Shown piece after piece: positions 23,981 through 35,871 of a stretch of 64,000 nt of DNA. The notes beneath the pieces were generated by a model. The model was given only the letters and a program-made list of their open reading frames with translations, made no database searches and was not told the origin of the DNA. The translations under genes were made by a program, and so were the position numbers. Within the stretch, counting starts at the first letter, position 1. The number at the start of each line of letters is the position of its first letter. This DNA comes from Stropharia rugosoannulata (Eukaryota > Basidiomycota > Agaricomycetes > Agaricales > Strophariaceae), in the NCBI GenBank assembly GCA_028532985.1, contig JANCIK010000012.1, forward strand, positions 1,116,001 to 1,180,000, read 5' to 3'.

Positions 23981-25904
23981 TCATAATGCCTTCTTGTTCA
24001 ACCACCTACTTACCATCTCTAGGCTTTCCTTGGGCTTGTCATAAGGAACCTAACAATTCATGAATCAGTTGTATGTCGAGCCACCGTGCCTCTTTACATA
24101 CCATATGTCCAGCTCCTTCCACCGAGGCGTATGTCAGTCCCCCCGCACTACGTGTCATGCCCGCGTGCACACCGCTAACGTTCCAAGCTCGAAGCGGCTC
24201 GTTCGCGAATGCATCATGACCCGACCACTCTAACGCAAGCGTCCATGCCTCGTTGCCGACGTGATTGCATCCCCAATCATTTTTCCCGACGTAGATAAGT
24301 GTGCGTACGCCCCGCTCAAGCAGGGCCGCGACATAATCATACGACGGTCGAATGCCTTCCAAGTTTGAGACAAATGCGTAGTTGACGTCCATGTTACATG
24401 GAGCAAATGTTCCGCGGACCGATGCGTCAACACCCAGCTTCTCCTGTACAGAGGACAGGCTAAGATAGGCGGTGACTTGTCTTAAGGGTTGTTAACTATC
24501 TGTGAACAGATTGAATAATATCTCTCACTGTATCACTGGATAGCAGAGCGTCTCGTTAATGTCTCCCTCGCACTCTTTGCTTATATCATAAGGGTTCAGA
24601 TCTGAAGGTAAGTTATTAGGTGTTCATGCCCGTAAGAACTATCCGATGTTTACGTACTGGACTCGTACACCGGAGCCGTAATAGTTTCGCCGCAGAAGAG
24701 TATGGCAGCACCGCATGATATTTTGTCGTATATGTCGTAGCATGAATCCTTTACCATTTTCATGCATCTTGGCAGCTGCGGAGAAGCTTCAGAAAAGAGA
24801 TACCAAGATGGTTTCGGGGAGCAAGCTGCTGCGTACGCTCTGTTTCATGCGCACACAAGTTTCTATACCAAGAACAGGCGGCAATGATACTGGGGTACAG
24901 ACGACGTCATAATTCCCCTTCAGCAGGGTGTAATAGTCCGTGTCCCCGTTTCCTGTGATGCGTCAGCTCGAAACGAAGCTCCGGAAAAGAAGGCAGGCGC
25001 CTTACCAATCATAATTGACTGGAGATTGACGGGTTCCATCCCCAGCTCCACCAGGCGCGCATTCTGGTCGTACACGGCAGACGCGAACACGGGCACGTAT
25101 GTGCCTGCGAATGACTCCCCGGCCATGTGGAACGCGCGCCCCTGGAAAGCTGTGAAATGAGCAAAGAAAATGGCCACGAACGCCGCGACATCCTTCGCTG
25201 CGTCCTCCGTCGTGCTCACGGTCTCCCCATACTCGGCGTATGAGAACCCGACGCCAATGGGCTGATCTATGAAGAAAATATTTGCGCGCGCGTTCCAGGA
25301 CTCGGGATGGTACTGCGTGCTATTGCCGTCGGATGTTTTGCATGGGCCGAGCTCCATGAATAAACCAAGTGACGACGAGCAGCCCGGGCCTATACATGCA
25401 GATGCGTATCAAAATCCAGGCTGCTGCGCTTTTAGTGGCCTCGCCCACCTCCGTTGGTCCAAAAGATTACGTCGTCCTTGTTTGGCTCACTCCTACTTTC
25501 GAAGAAATAGAAAAAGAAGTGACGAGCTTCAATGTCGATGTAACCGGTGTATGAACTGTGTATATGGCCAGAAAGTTTAATTGGACAGAACTTTAAGTTT
25601 AGTCGGATAAATACATACTTTACTGTGTCATCGCAGAAGTCCGTGGATTTCTTTATGCGAACGCTATACCTCGGGAAGGCAGGGTGACCCAGAGTTGTAA
25701 AGGCAGTAACCGAGAGCAAAGAGAGATCATAATTTGGTACAAAAGGTGCATCGTAGGTTATCTGCTCTTTCCCTGTAGGCGGTATTATCAAGGCCCGAGG
25801 CTTTATTGATGATAACATGCATAGAATGTACCCAGAGAAGCTTGCATACTTGCGAGCGCGACATTGGTGGCCAGTAACGCGTAACAGATGGCCCTAGCAA
25901 GCAT
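23981..25904 (-). CDS. Secreted/vacuolar serine carboxypeptidase (peptidase S10)
   Basis: Begins at ATG 25904 with a signal peptide (MLARAICYALLATNVALAS) and is built from many short exons. The oxyanion segment is rebuilt across an intron (FWTNGG/PGCSSSLGLFMELGPCK, near 25440-25370). The catalytic Ser lies in HMAGESFAGTYVP (GESYAG in most relatives), the Asp in YVGKNDWGCN and the His in VEGAGHMV, after which an intron leads to VPYDKPKESLEMV and the stop at 23981. A 63-nt intron (GTACGC...GCAG, near 24835-24775) resolves an apparent frame break before LPRC. The enzyme removes C-terminal residues from peptides. It is convergent with AUR1; an AATAAA-like signal lies near 23897-23903. A truncated copy of its 5' end adjoins it. 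Confidence 0.92.
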
Positions 25905-26139
25905 TGAGGACCGAAGATGAGTTGAAACAAGGGCGCTTGGACTTAAAAGCTCTTGCTCTTGCCTAGCTTGACTCCTTGCAGATGTCACATGTATGATATT
26001 CCCATTAGTGCTCCCAGGACCCACCTCAAGCGAAAATTCGGTCAGTCAAATAACGTAATTCAATTTGTTGCTGTTGAAAGTTGTTCAAAACCTTTGTACA
26101 ACTGTCAACATGCATCGAAGTACTGGCCTGCATACCTTT

Positions 26140-26480
26140 AACACCGATTCACCGTGGAAGTGTACGGATTTATTTGTTTTAGGCGTGACTTTACTACGGA
26201 ACTTAAGGCAGGGTGACCGAGAATGGTATTAGTAAGGCAGCGTTCGAGGGCGAAGAGAAATTCCAACTGCAAAAGGTGAGTTGCAGGATGTCTGTCCTTT
26301 GCTTGGATATGGTCTAGTCTTCACTAATAATAAGACGCGAGGACCAGGCGTAGAAATTTTTAGAAAATCTTGTCCTGCAAACCCAGCATTCGTAGCCAGT
26401 GGCATGGGCCGTAACACAGAACAGAAGAATTCCGACGCGAATTAAGGCTTTGACCTGCAATGCCACATATTCCCATTAGT
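26140..26480 (-). pseudogene. Truncated tandem copy of the carboxypeptidase 5' end
   Basis: Aligns by eye with about 25620-26009, the promoter, signal-peptide exon and second exon of the adjacent carboxypeptidase, in the same orientation. Shared landmarks are ATATTCCCATTAGT (25996-26009 and 26467-26480), GGCAGGGTGACC and the signal-peptide start (MLRPMPLATNAG against MLARAICYALLATN). The catalytic part is absent and the second-exon frame has stops. The copy ends abruptly at the ATATTCCCATTAGT word, which marks one duplication boundary. It is not expected to make protein. Confidence 0.75.
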
Positions 26481-27366
26481 ACACGTTTCATACATTGATT
26501 TAAGCACGCGGCATCAAATTGTGCTCAAATTACGACACTCTTGAGTCGTTGTGAGCGTTGCCTTTTTCCAATTCTTGACCTGTAAAAACCTTTGGAACGC
26601 ATATGCTCAGGTAGTAGAAAATATCTGACCTGAACTGTAGGTGTTGTAATATTGAGGGTGGACGTTGAAATCCCTCAGGAGGTCGACTTGATTCATGGGA
26701 TTGAAGTTCAAAGTTTCCGAGTCATCGACGTCACTAGTCACTTGCAACAACATTACCCGGCTGTACGGAATTCTTACAGGAATTGGTTTGGTACCGAGTT
26801 GTGTACGCATATGTTGAGTGGGCCTTCTTTTTTTTCTTTTCGTTTTGACTCTTGAAGAATTGTGCCACAAAGCTCAAACGACGTCATATGCAGGTCATTT
26901 TAATTGCCATTAATTTCGCCGTCGCTTTAAACGAACGGGACCTATAAAGTCCTATTGCATCAGTGGGGTTGTTTCCTTAGTATGTAATTCAGGATTCGGA
27001 CAACGTTTCGTTGTGGCTTTGTGGCGGTTATGTACGACGAAGTCCAGTAAAGTAGAGCTGAGGAGGATATACTCTAGGCCGCATTTTAGGAGGAAACTAG
27101 AATTAAAGGAACGCCTCACTCACTGGCACTCCAAGGTATGCATGTACGTTCAGTGGCAGATTATCAAGCGGAAAACTTGAGGAAGACAGGTCGCGTTGAC
27201 AATGCACCACTTACCCCACAACCTTCCCCTATTTGCGATGCGGAGCTCCAAGTTCGATCAGTACGTCTTAGAAGGTGGCAGAAGTTTATAACGCGCCGGG
27301 CGTTCGCAACGGACTCAAACCGGAACAACTCTTTGAGTTAAACCTAACACACCGCCCTCCACAGCG
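26481..27366. other. Intergenic, no gene recognised
   Basis: 885 bp upstream of the O-fucosyltransferase-like gene. Short open frames on both strands (26607-26870 minus, 27138-27341 plus) show no recognisable protein. Confidence 0.45.
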
Positions 27367-29352
27367 ATGAGCATCTACCATAGCAAGGAGCGACAAGATT
27401 TAGAAGCTCTACCCCAACTCACCCGCGTTCATTCCAAGTCGTACGGTGTACATTCCTTTGGGCTTCCGAGGCGTTACACACGTCTGGTTTTCTTTTTTCT
27501 TTTATCGGCCGGAATATGGTTTGCAGGCAGAAGATACCTGGACGAGCAGAATACCACGCGGGATATCGAATACGACGTGGAGATTTCATACCCGCAAGTA
27601 CAAGAGGTCGCTAATAGCACTGAGAACGAGCTACCACCCCTTTTCGAGTCTTACAGACAGTACGAAGACGAAATATCCCAACGTAACCTTGATATACAAA
27701 ACACTCCCGGTCAATACCTGTTTTTCGCGAACCAGGCGCACGGGTGTGGATGGGGGAATGTGTTACAGGAGGTCGTTTTTAACAGCCTAATAGCGTCAGA
27801 AGCAAAGCTAGGGTGAATAATTTGTATACACTCTCAGTTGACGCATTGATGAATCGGACCCCTCAGGTATGTCTGGGACGACTATACATGGAGTAGGGAG
27901 GGGGACTACGCTGTGTTCAAAGGCAAAAAAATTCCGTCACGCATTCCGATTTCAACTCTGCTAGCCGGTATGGATCCCAACTTTTTAATTACCGACATAT
28001 GCCGACTTAATAATATTTTCAAGGCCACCTGGTTGGACTCTCACATGGAGGTACTAAGGATCGACCTCTGCCCTATTCGATCTCAAGTCGAACTTACAAT
28101 AAGATATGTCCGGTGCACGAACGTCGCATTATCAATAGGGATATGGTGCAGAGTTATCTAACCGAAACTGGCTCGCCGACTCCGGTCCTGGCGCACGCTC
28201 CTGGAGAAGAAGTGCTGGACGCCTGGGTCAAATATCTTGGACGCCCTGAACTCAGAGAAGCTCGTTGCATAGAGGTTCAAAGAGATACCATCGCGGTATT
28301 TGATATCTGGTAAATTATTTGTTGCCTTCAGAAAGTAATTTAGTACTTACATTACATCTAAGGCTCTTTGGATCAACGCGTATACATAGTCTGTGGAAGA
28401 AATTATCCAAGGCACCCGTCATACAACACTGGCAATTTTCGCCATTAATTCATGGTATTTTCAAGAAGAACGTCGCATTATTTTCATCTAGGCGTAGTAG
28501 TATAACGAACGCAGTCGGCAATTGGCTATGGACGATTTTAGGGAGCAGCAGGGATCATGCCCGAGCCACTCGGGATATATCTTGCGTCTCGCACAACTCA
28601 TCATGCCGCCCAGATCCTCGTGCACTCGACCACCCATCTCTCCTTCCTATTCTCGTATTGCATCTACGCCGCGGCGACTTCGAGGAACATTGTCTCAACT
28701 TAGCGGAGTGGGGTTCGACGTTCACTGGATTCAATTCGTTCCCAGAATTCGAGGCCCGAGATAACTTCACAGTCCCAACAATTAGCGAATTCACCAAACT
28801 GCCGAACGAAGTGACGTCCCTAGCCGAAAAGCAACGCTTATACACGCCGCGCTGTTTTCCGGACGCGCCCCAGATAGTCCGCAAGGTGCGCGAGGTCGTA
28901 CACGACTACGTAAATGTGCTGGAGGGGAAGGAAAAGGGACAAGTGTGGTGGGCCCGGAGGAAGGTGTCGCCGCAGGACCGGCTGAAGAAGATTTACATCA
29001 TGACGAACGGAGACGCAGAGTGGCTGGCCGGGGTCAAGAAAGCGCTGCTCGAGGACGTGCTCAAGACAGGGGAGCCGAGCACATGGAACTTTGCGTGGTC
29101 ATGGGAGGGTATTTCAACGAGCAGAGACCTGAAATTGGGATGGGAGGAGAAGCCCGTGGCACAAGCGCTGGACTCGTACGTCGCCAGTCGGGCAGAACTG
29201 TTCGTTGGGAACGGGGTGTGTTTCTTGGTCTTCGCTCGCATATCCTTGCTGACTTTCAGATAATTGTTCAGTTCTCAAGTCTGACGTCGAACATTGTCAT
29301 GTTGCGCAAGAAGAATCAGGACTTGGATCCTGTGCAGACGCGCTTTTGGTAA
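27367..29352 (+). CDS. O-fucosyltransferase-like type II membrane protein
   Basis: Predicted Golgi glycosyltransferase. A basic, Ser-containing cytosolic end is followed by one membrane anchor (about residues 38-56, TRLVFFFLLSAGIWFAGRR) and a lumenal region. Visible motifs are FFANQAHGCGWGNVLQEVVF (about residues 120-139; the G-x-G-W-G-N loop that in O-fucosyltransferases contacts GDP-sugar), YVWDDYTWSREGDY, GKKIPSRIP, and HLRRGDFEEHC (the HxRRGD-type motif of GDP-fucose transferases). IYIMTNGDAEW and AELFVGNGFSSLTSN follow. Exons join in frame across introns after EAKLG, LLAG, VFDIW and FVGNG; the stop is at 29350-29352. Families of this form are widespread in Agaricomycetes. Donor sugar and acceptor are inferred from motifs only. 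Confidence 0.8.
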
Positions 29353-29714
29353 ACAAGCGCCCATGGCCATCACTGGGTCTATTAACCCTTGGCACACCCG
29401 CCTACATACCCCTGCCCAGACCTCGCTTCTGGCAAAGAGGCACCCTGATCCGCCTACGCGTCGCTTATAGAGATGTTCACCTGTGTTAGGAGCCGGTAGG
29501 CAAGTTGATGCCGCAGCGTCGCTGGGTAGCCCTATCAATGGGCGCTTGATTTTTGTTTAATTTATTCATTGGCTTTAGGTTGTAGGATATCATACTGTCA
29601 TTCCTGCTCGGCAGTTGGGATGGACAGAAGTACTATAAAAATATCCTACAGTAATTATTGTATATGTATCGCTGAGGCAACGGACACATAAACCGTTTTA
29701 GAAATGTACATACT

Positions 29715-31694
29715 TTAGAATTTCGCTTTGCGTTCCTTCTCTGCGTTATCGAAAAATCCCTTGAAATCCCAAAATTCTTCGTCCCTCTCACCACCACCAT
29801 TAGCTATGTCTTTCTTTTCCAGCTTGGGCTTTATAGTCTGGTCGCCATCCTTGTCCCACCCCATCCTGCCTAACGTCAGAACCGCGACTTGTAAGAATAA
29901 GCCACCATCCAGGAATTCTGACCCCGGCATTTCTGACCTCTTTAGGCCGTCTGGCTCGACTTCATCGTGTGTATCATGCTGTCCGATGGTGAAGCCATTC
30001 ATGTCTTCATCCCCGGAATTTTTGGCATCTCTCCACGCACGTGGATCAAGGTCAGCGTCCTTGAACTGGATCTTCGGCGACAGCTTGCTTGCATTGCCCG
30101 CGGACTTGTGCTGCTTGTCGCCGCCCAAACCCATCCCTAGCCCAGCGCTCTCGGCAGCATGGAACTTCGCCCTGGCAGGATGCGTCCCAAACGCCGCCGC
30201 CCACCCGGCGAGCGAGCGGATGGTCTTCGTCACATGCTCATCATGATGCCCCTGCGCCTCCTCGATGATGCGCATCCACAGGTCCAGGTTCTTCAAAGCA
30301 GTCACCGCAGGCGGCACCTCGTCCAGGGGGCGCGCCATGGCGCGCACGAAGCCCACGACATCCAGCGCAGGCTGGCCACGGGCGACGGTCCACACGAGCA
30401 CTACTAGGAAGTAAGCTTTGAGCAGGCGTAGCTGCGACCGGCCTGGGAGCTGCGCACAGAGCGCAGGAAGGAAGATCGAGGAGGTGACGAGGTGCATGAG
30501 GAAGAAGTCGGCGGTGAAACCGTGTGGCACGCGTGCGTCTGTCCAGCCTGCGATACCGTACAGGACAGAAATCGTCCAGGCGAGCTCCTCGACCAGCTCG
30601 TCGATGGAGACATCGCGTGCTGCCCATTCGTTGACTGATGCAGAGAGAGACTTGCTGTGCACTTTAACGATGTTGTCGAAAGGGCTTTTGCTAGTTTTGA
30701 GTGAAAGCGAAGGCGCATACTGGGGGTCGGAGAGGACACGATGGAGGGTACTGAGGGCGTCCACATGTCTCTGCTCTGCGTCATTTGCTGTAGGGCCAAC
30801 TTCTGTGTTTATGCGGAAACTGGAGGGTACTATGTTATCTGCTATTGCAGTAGTAGTGTCCATGACTGCGTTGAAGGTATCGGTGGCTCCCTGAGCAAGG
30901 CGGTCCAAAGTCTCCCTAGTTTCATTAAACAAATCAAGATTTTCAAGTAGGTCTTTTGAGCATTGGGTAACGGCGGTCATAGCAAGACCTATGGTGTCAT
31001 GGTTAGCGCATATACTCACATAATTTCAAGTCGCAGCCTCACCTTCAACAATCATACCGGGCAACTCAAATTCAGCTCCATACCCTACATGAATTATGGG
31101 GTGTAACACTCCAGCTAAAAATCTGCTGAGCATCCATGGATGCTCTGACCGCGTCCCCAGGTTTGCTTTCTGGGAAAAGACAAATTGTTCAAGCGTGTTT
31201 GGAATGCCATGTTCCTTGACAAAATCCGTAAAGAATTGCACGTATGCTGCGTAATAACTAGAGGGCAAAATCAATATCATACTAGATAGAGCAGTGGCAC
31301 GCCTAAGGACTGTACCTATCGTCCCCCAGATGCTCTTCAAAGTTACTGCTTGTAATCTGTTGCGGGGAGTTGAAAGCCGGTTTTTCATAGCCACAATCCT
31401 TCATATAACCTGCGTGAATCGCCTTAGAGTCTGCGCCTAGAGCCCAGGCAGCTATCGCCCTATGCGCTGCGTGGCTTGGAAGAAATCAACTACAGTCTGG
31501 AGTCATTAAGAAACAGAATCCTACTTGTGAAATCGCTGCTCATTGAAGAAGATATGCCATTTGGTGTGATTGTCGGACAGAACTTCCTGCAGCGCTTGTG
31601 TCGAGTCTGGTGATATGCCGGGATAGTGAGAAGGTGAAAGGGCAGCTTTCGACAGAGATGGCGTAGGGAACAGGTATTCCAAAGGAGATGACAT
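29715..31694 (-). CDS. Questin-oxidase-like protein (DUF4243), copy 3
   Basis: ATG at 31694; five exons follow the plan of the two paralogues at 50-54.5 kb. Recognisable blocks are VLSDNHTKWHIFFNEQRFH, HAAHRAIAAWALGADS, SSNFEEHLGDD, YYAAYVQFFTDFVKEHG, FLAGVLHPIIHVGYGAEFEL, FDNIVKVHSKSLSASV, FTADFFLMHLVTSSIFLP and the C-terminal LFLQVAVLTLGRMGW. The founding member, Aspergillus questin oxidase, opens an anthraquinone ring in a Baeyer-Villiger-like reaction with NADPH and no obvious flavin site; the substrate in basidiomycetes is unknown. The first 100 residues are close to the paralogues, the rest more diverged, with an extra charged segment near residues 430-480. It diverges from DUF6534 gene A. 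Confidence 0.85.
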
Positions 31695-32407
31695 TGCAGT
31701 TAAGTAGTTGGTTCAGGATTTGGCTCTGCCAGGCGTGTTAGGGAAGTATTGTGAAACATGATTCATAGTATGACGTCTAATAGCCATTACACGAGACCAA
31801 GTTCTAGCGGAGTCTGCAATAGTTTGGTGTACTGTTCAGAAATTGATAAGGCTTGTACGAGCACTACTCCAGAGACTGTAGCATCCGAGTCATGGCCGAG
31901 GACTGTAGAAGACAAATGAAGAGGAGTTGATGGTGAGTTGATGAAAATGAAAAGAACATTTCACGAGTTCATGATTAACTACAAACATATGCACACAAGA
32001 ACTTGATCAACGACTCTGGCCGAGCCTGGCAACTAGCTCTTGGGACACACCACGAGCTGAAGCTAAGCTGAAGCGCGCAGGTGGTGGCATTGCAAAATAG
32101 TTCTTTGCCATTGATTATGACGCGAGGAAAGGGGTAAGTATCACTATCTTTATGTTCTATTTGTGTTGTCTCAATGTTGCCTTTGCAGTTCTTACTTATC
32201 CGTTGACGTGCTTTGTACTTGCCTTGTACTAGATTTGAATATATCGCCGTAAAACCATGCAATATGCTTGCATACAAGGCACTGCGTCGGGCTGCAGCGT
32301 CCCATATATAAACCACCATCGGGGAGAGCGACATCCATTGCCTGGCCCTGACCCAGCTACATATTACCACCGATTATACCCTCTGAATCTTGTAAGGCAA
32401 CATTACA
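31695..32407. promoter_or_regulatory. Divergent intergenic region of questin-oxidase-like copy 3 and DUF6534 gene A
   Basis: 713 bp between two outward-pointing start codons. A TATA box for the right-hand gene is given separately. A 131-codon minus-strand frame at 31975-32370 overlies that promoter and is not supported. Confidence 0.45.
32305..32312 (+). promoter_or_regulatory. TATA box of DUF6534 gene A
   Basis: TATATAAA, 96 nt before the ATG at 32408, on the same strand. Confidence 0.55.
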
Positions 32408-33825
32408 ATGGATCAGCCAGGGATGAACCAAATTGCTCTTCCTTGGAATTTTCACTCTCTGTAAGCTCATGTTACTTTTCATTGCTGCGTAGCCGCGTGC
32501 TAAACGACCTTAGTGCCGGACCTCCTGTGCGCTCGAGCCATCTTTTATTTTGAAGATTAAGATTTGACACAGCTCTAGCTAATCAGCTTGATGATGAACT
32601 GGGGCCTACTAGGTCTACTCTCCACACAAGTCTGTACGTGGCCTGCCGGTTGACTGTACAAGTTATGCTTATCATATCCTTTGCAAGTCGTTTACTATCA
32701 AGCATGCCAACGGGATAGGGCATTCATAAAAGTCCTAGTATACACAGTATATGTGCTTGAAGCAGTTCAAACGCTAATATATTCCTCGATTGCGTGGGGC
32801 TATTATATCGATGGCTTTGGGGACTGGACTGCTTTGACGCCGATAGGCATAATATGGCTTCCGGTATTTCTCATTGGGGGTTTAGGTGCGTGCCTATTAC
32901 AACCTTACAATATGTGTATATCCACGTTACTGACAGGGATGGATATCCACAGTTGCCCTGTTAGTGCAGACATTTTATGCGTACCGCATATATGTACTCT
33001 CTGAGAGCAAGGCTGTTTTGATTAGTATTTTGTTGGTGAGCTATGTTTTCCGGAGACATTGTGAGACGGTGTTGACTTCATGTTCCGAATGAAAGCTAGC
33101 ATGTGTATCTTTTGCTGGCGCACTCGCTGTTGCAGGCGTTTCCGTGCGTGCGGATGCAAACCCCTCGCTTTCAAACGTCCATGAACATTTCAAGTTCGTG
33201 CCAGCTCTAATGGGTGTCTGGGAGGGTGCAGCCTCGCTTTGCGACGTGGTCATCGCAGTTTGCATGACTTACTATGTAAGAGTTACTTGCGCACAATCTG
33301 TACAAGGCAATGGGACTTTACTTACTTTGTTTTTGGCTAGCTGAAACGAATGTCGCGAGGTGGAAGTGTGAAGAAAACGCAGCAATTTGTCTCCCGAGTT
33401 GTTCGACTGACTATAGAGACAGGCACTTTAACCGGTATGCTTTTCTTATATTTTTAAACCATTGTGCTGATAGATGCTAAGCCACTGTGTCCATACTGGC
33501 GTTGGTGTTATACTATTCATTCGACCGACGAAGACCATACTACTCCGTTCCTGTCTCGGTTACCGCCAAACTATATTCGAACATGCTCATGGCAGCGCTC
33601 AACAGCCGCGTTACTTTTCGAATTGTCTCGGAGGACACTATGTGGCGAGACGTCGAGCTTTCGCGCATGATAGATCCCGCCTTAGATGCGGCACACCGTG
33701 AAGGGGAAGAGATTGGCGGCCTCCAGCTGAAGTTCTTCGTAGCCAGCTCAACCGTAGGCAGCGTCCGCTCGATGGAGAGTTCAATAGATATCAGTTCTCA
33801 GTCGTGTGTCACGCGGGACGTGTAG
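32408..33825 (+). CDS. DUF6534-type multi-pass membrane protein A
   Basis: Spliced product starts MDQPGMNQIALPWNFHSL, continues AGPPLISLMMNWGLLGLLST, VYYQACQRDRAFIKVLVY, VQTLIYSSIAWGYYIDGFGD, ATVALLVQTFYAYRIYVLSE, FKFVPALMGVWEGAASLCDV and KTQQFVSRVVRLTIETGTLT. It ends its membrane part with ALVLYYSF and VTAKLYSNMLMAALNSR, then a polar cytosolic tail to the stop at 33825. About seven hydrophobic segments are present, as in the DUF6533/6534 families of basidiomycetes, whose function is unknown. The closing KLY-x-N-x-L-x-x-LN-x-R signature is shared with genes B and C in this window. All introns are short and the frame is unbroken. Confidence 0.85.
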
Positions 33826-34650
33826 TGCTTTTGTATAGGTAGGAACGCTTACTACCTGTTTTTGGACTCCCCCCCTACTTACAGCTCTCCGTAGATAGCG
33901 CACCTTGTTGACGGCTATTAGCTCTACCATATGGTTCGCCACTATAGAGTATAACTTTGGAATTATTTTTATTTTTATTTAAAAAAAAGGAACGATTACT
34001 GCGCAAACTTGACCATGATGTTGATCATCTTGTATGAGTGTATGGTGGTTTCAGGGCACATGGCTACTGAAGTTTATGTCCAGCCTTATCCCTCTTGGTT
34101 CATGTTCGCCAAAGACTCTGCACAGAAGGAAAAGGATTAATTAGAAACTAATATAGCTCATGCCCAACAACGTCACTGCATTTACGACATAAGTTACGTC
34201 TGACTCTTGGATTATGTTAACGAGTGGGGATTGTCTGCGAAATGCATTTTGCGAACTATTATTCGTCGTTGCACGACCTACAGTGCGGGGAATATAGTCT
34301 GGATTGCCATCCAATGTCATGGTCTGGATTTCGCGCGTCCGCAGAACGTTAGAAGACCTGAAGAGACCTCGAGTCTGCCCAGGGTCCAGCCCCAAAGTTT
34401 TCAATTCTCGCACTAACTATGCATATGGAACGATTGCCGGAGTGCCGATCAATGAAGCACGTGCATCTCTCCTGATATGTCACGCCATATTTTTGGAATT
34501 TCAGAAAAGTGGTGCGGTTTCGAGCTTGAACCTGCTTATTTCCTTGAGCAATAACCACCATCTAGTCTCGGCTCTAGAACTTCTCTTACTGGTGGACGAC
34601 GGCCATATAATACCTGCAGCTCCGTTCTCTCTAATTGCAGCTTATCTATC
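33826..34650. other. Intergenic, ERG25 upstream region
   Basis: 825 bp between DUF6534 gene A and ERG25. A CACGTG E-box lies at 34458-34463, about 190 nt before the ERG25 start. It holds a homopolymer run (ATTTTTATTTAAAAAAAAGG, near 33970-33990) and no supported gene. Confidence 0.45.
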
Positions 34651-35871
34651 ATGGCATTAAACAGCACCGTCCCTGACGTGCTCAACGAACTATACGCTGG
34701 CACCGACTTCTCTTCCCTTTCGTGGCTTGAGCATCAGTGGGTTGCTTGGTACGTCTGGATAGGAAACCCGGTTATTGCTACTGGACTGGCTAGCTTCCTA
34801 CTACACGAGGTATGTTTACTTCTCAAGTCAATAAGCACCCGCTCAATAGTCAATGAAGATCGTGTATTTTGGCCGCAGTCTGCCATGGATAGTCATCGAC
34901 GCTATGCCTTACTTCAGGCAATGGAAACTACAACCCAACAAGATTCCGACGGCGAAAGAGCAGTGGGAATGCACTAAACAGGTTCTGTTCTCCCACTTCA
35001 CCATCGAGCTCCCACTTGTATGCGGTTCCCCTTTTAGTCGCGTTTTCAAACTAATGTATGATTATAGATTTGGCTTTTCCACCCTACGGCGGAAGCCATT
35101 GGCATGACGACTTACCAAGTCCCTTTCCCGTCTCTGAAGACTATGGCTCCTCAAATTTTCTTCTTCTTTTTCTTCGAGGACTTTTTCCATTTCGTTGGTA
35201 AGCTATATCGACCTTTTCACATGCATACAATTTTGCTAATCTATATTTATCCAGCTCACCAGGCGCTTCACACTGGTGTTCTGTACAAACACATTCACAA
35301 GATTCATCACAAATACTCTGCGCCCTTCGGTCTTGCTGCTGAATACGCTCACCCGGCTGAGGTTTTCATTCTCGGTACCGGCACGATTCTTGGACCCCTC
35401 TTGTACTGCTATTTCACCCACAACCTCCACATCATCACCGTCTATCTGTGGATTGTCTTAAGGCTCTTCCAGGCTGTCGATGCGCACAGCGGATATGGTT
35501 AGTCCTTTCCGGCATAACTTTCAAAGACTTTACTTATTTTTTTTAAATCAGATTTCCCTTGGTCATTGCACAACATTATTCCTTTCTGGTCGGGTGCCGA
35601 GCACCACGATTTCCATCACATGGCCTTCACCAACAACTTCTCTACGTCTTTCCGCTGGTGGGACAGGATCTTCGGCACTGACGACAAGTACCGGGAGTAC
35701 CGTGCTCGCGTTAAGGCTGCAAAGAAGTCAATGAAGAATGCTAGCAAAGAACAGCTAGTTGCCATGGAACAAAAATTCATGGACGAGGTCGAGGCAGAGG
35801 GCATTAAGGCGGAGGCAGAGGCAGAGGCCCGTGGTATCCTGGGCGGCAGCAAAAAGGTTAAGGTGCAATAG
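34651..35871 (+). CDS. ERG25: Methylsterol monooxygenase (C-4 sterol methyl oxidase)
   Basis: Endoplasmic-reticulum di-iron oxygenase that oxidises the C-4 methyl groups of 4,4-dimethylzymosterol in ergosterol synthesis. Five exons (34651-34809, 34859-35017, 35068-35197, 35255-35497, 35552-35871) give 336 residues in a continuous frame. The fatty-acid-hydroxylase-type histidine boxes are all present: HQALH (canonical HRLLH, inner residues changed), HKIHH and HHDFHH. They are spaced as in the family and flanked by [20 protein letters not shown] and [21 protein letters not shown]. Hydrophobic segments lie near residues 35-55 and around the boxes. The Lys/Glu/Ala-rich tail ends KKVKVQ, a plausible ER retention-type end. 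Confidence 0.96.

Noticed and set aside
24770..24840. Apparent stop and frame change in the serine carboxypeptidase
   Set aside because: A 63-nt GTACGC...GCAG intron removes the stop and joins RMKQS to LPRC in frame.
31975..32370. 131-codon minus-strand open frame
   Set aside because: It covers the TATA box and promoter of DUF6534 gene A and shows no known family.
34141..34413. 90-codon minus-strand frame upstream of ERG25
   Set aside because: Starts with GTG and has no recognisable content.
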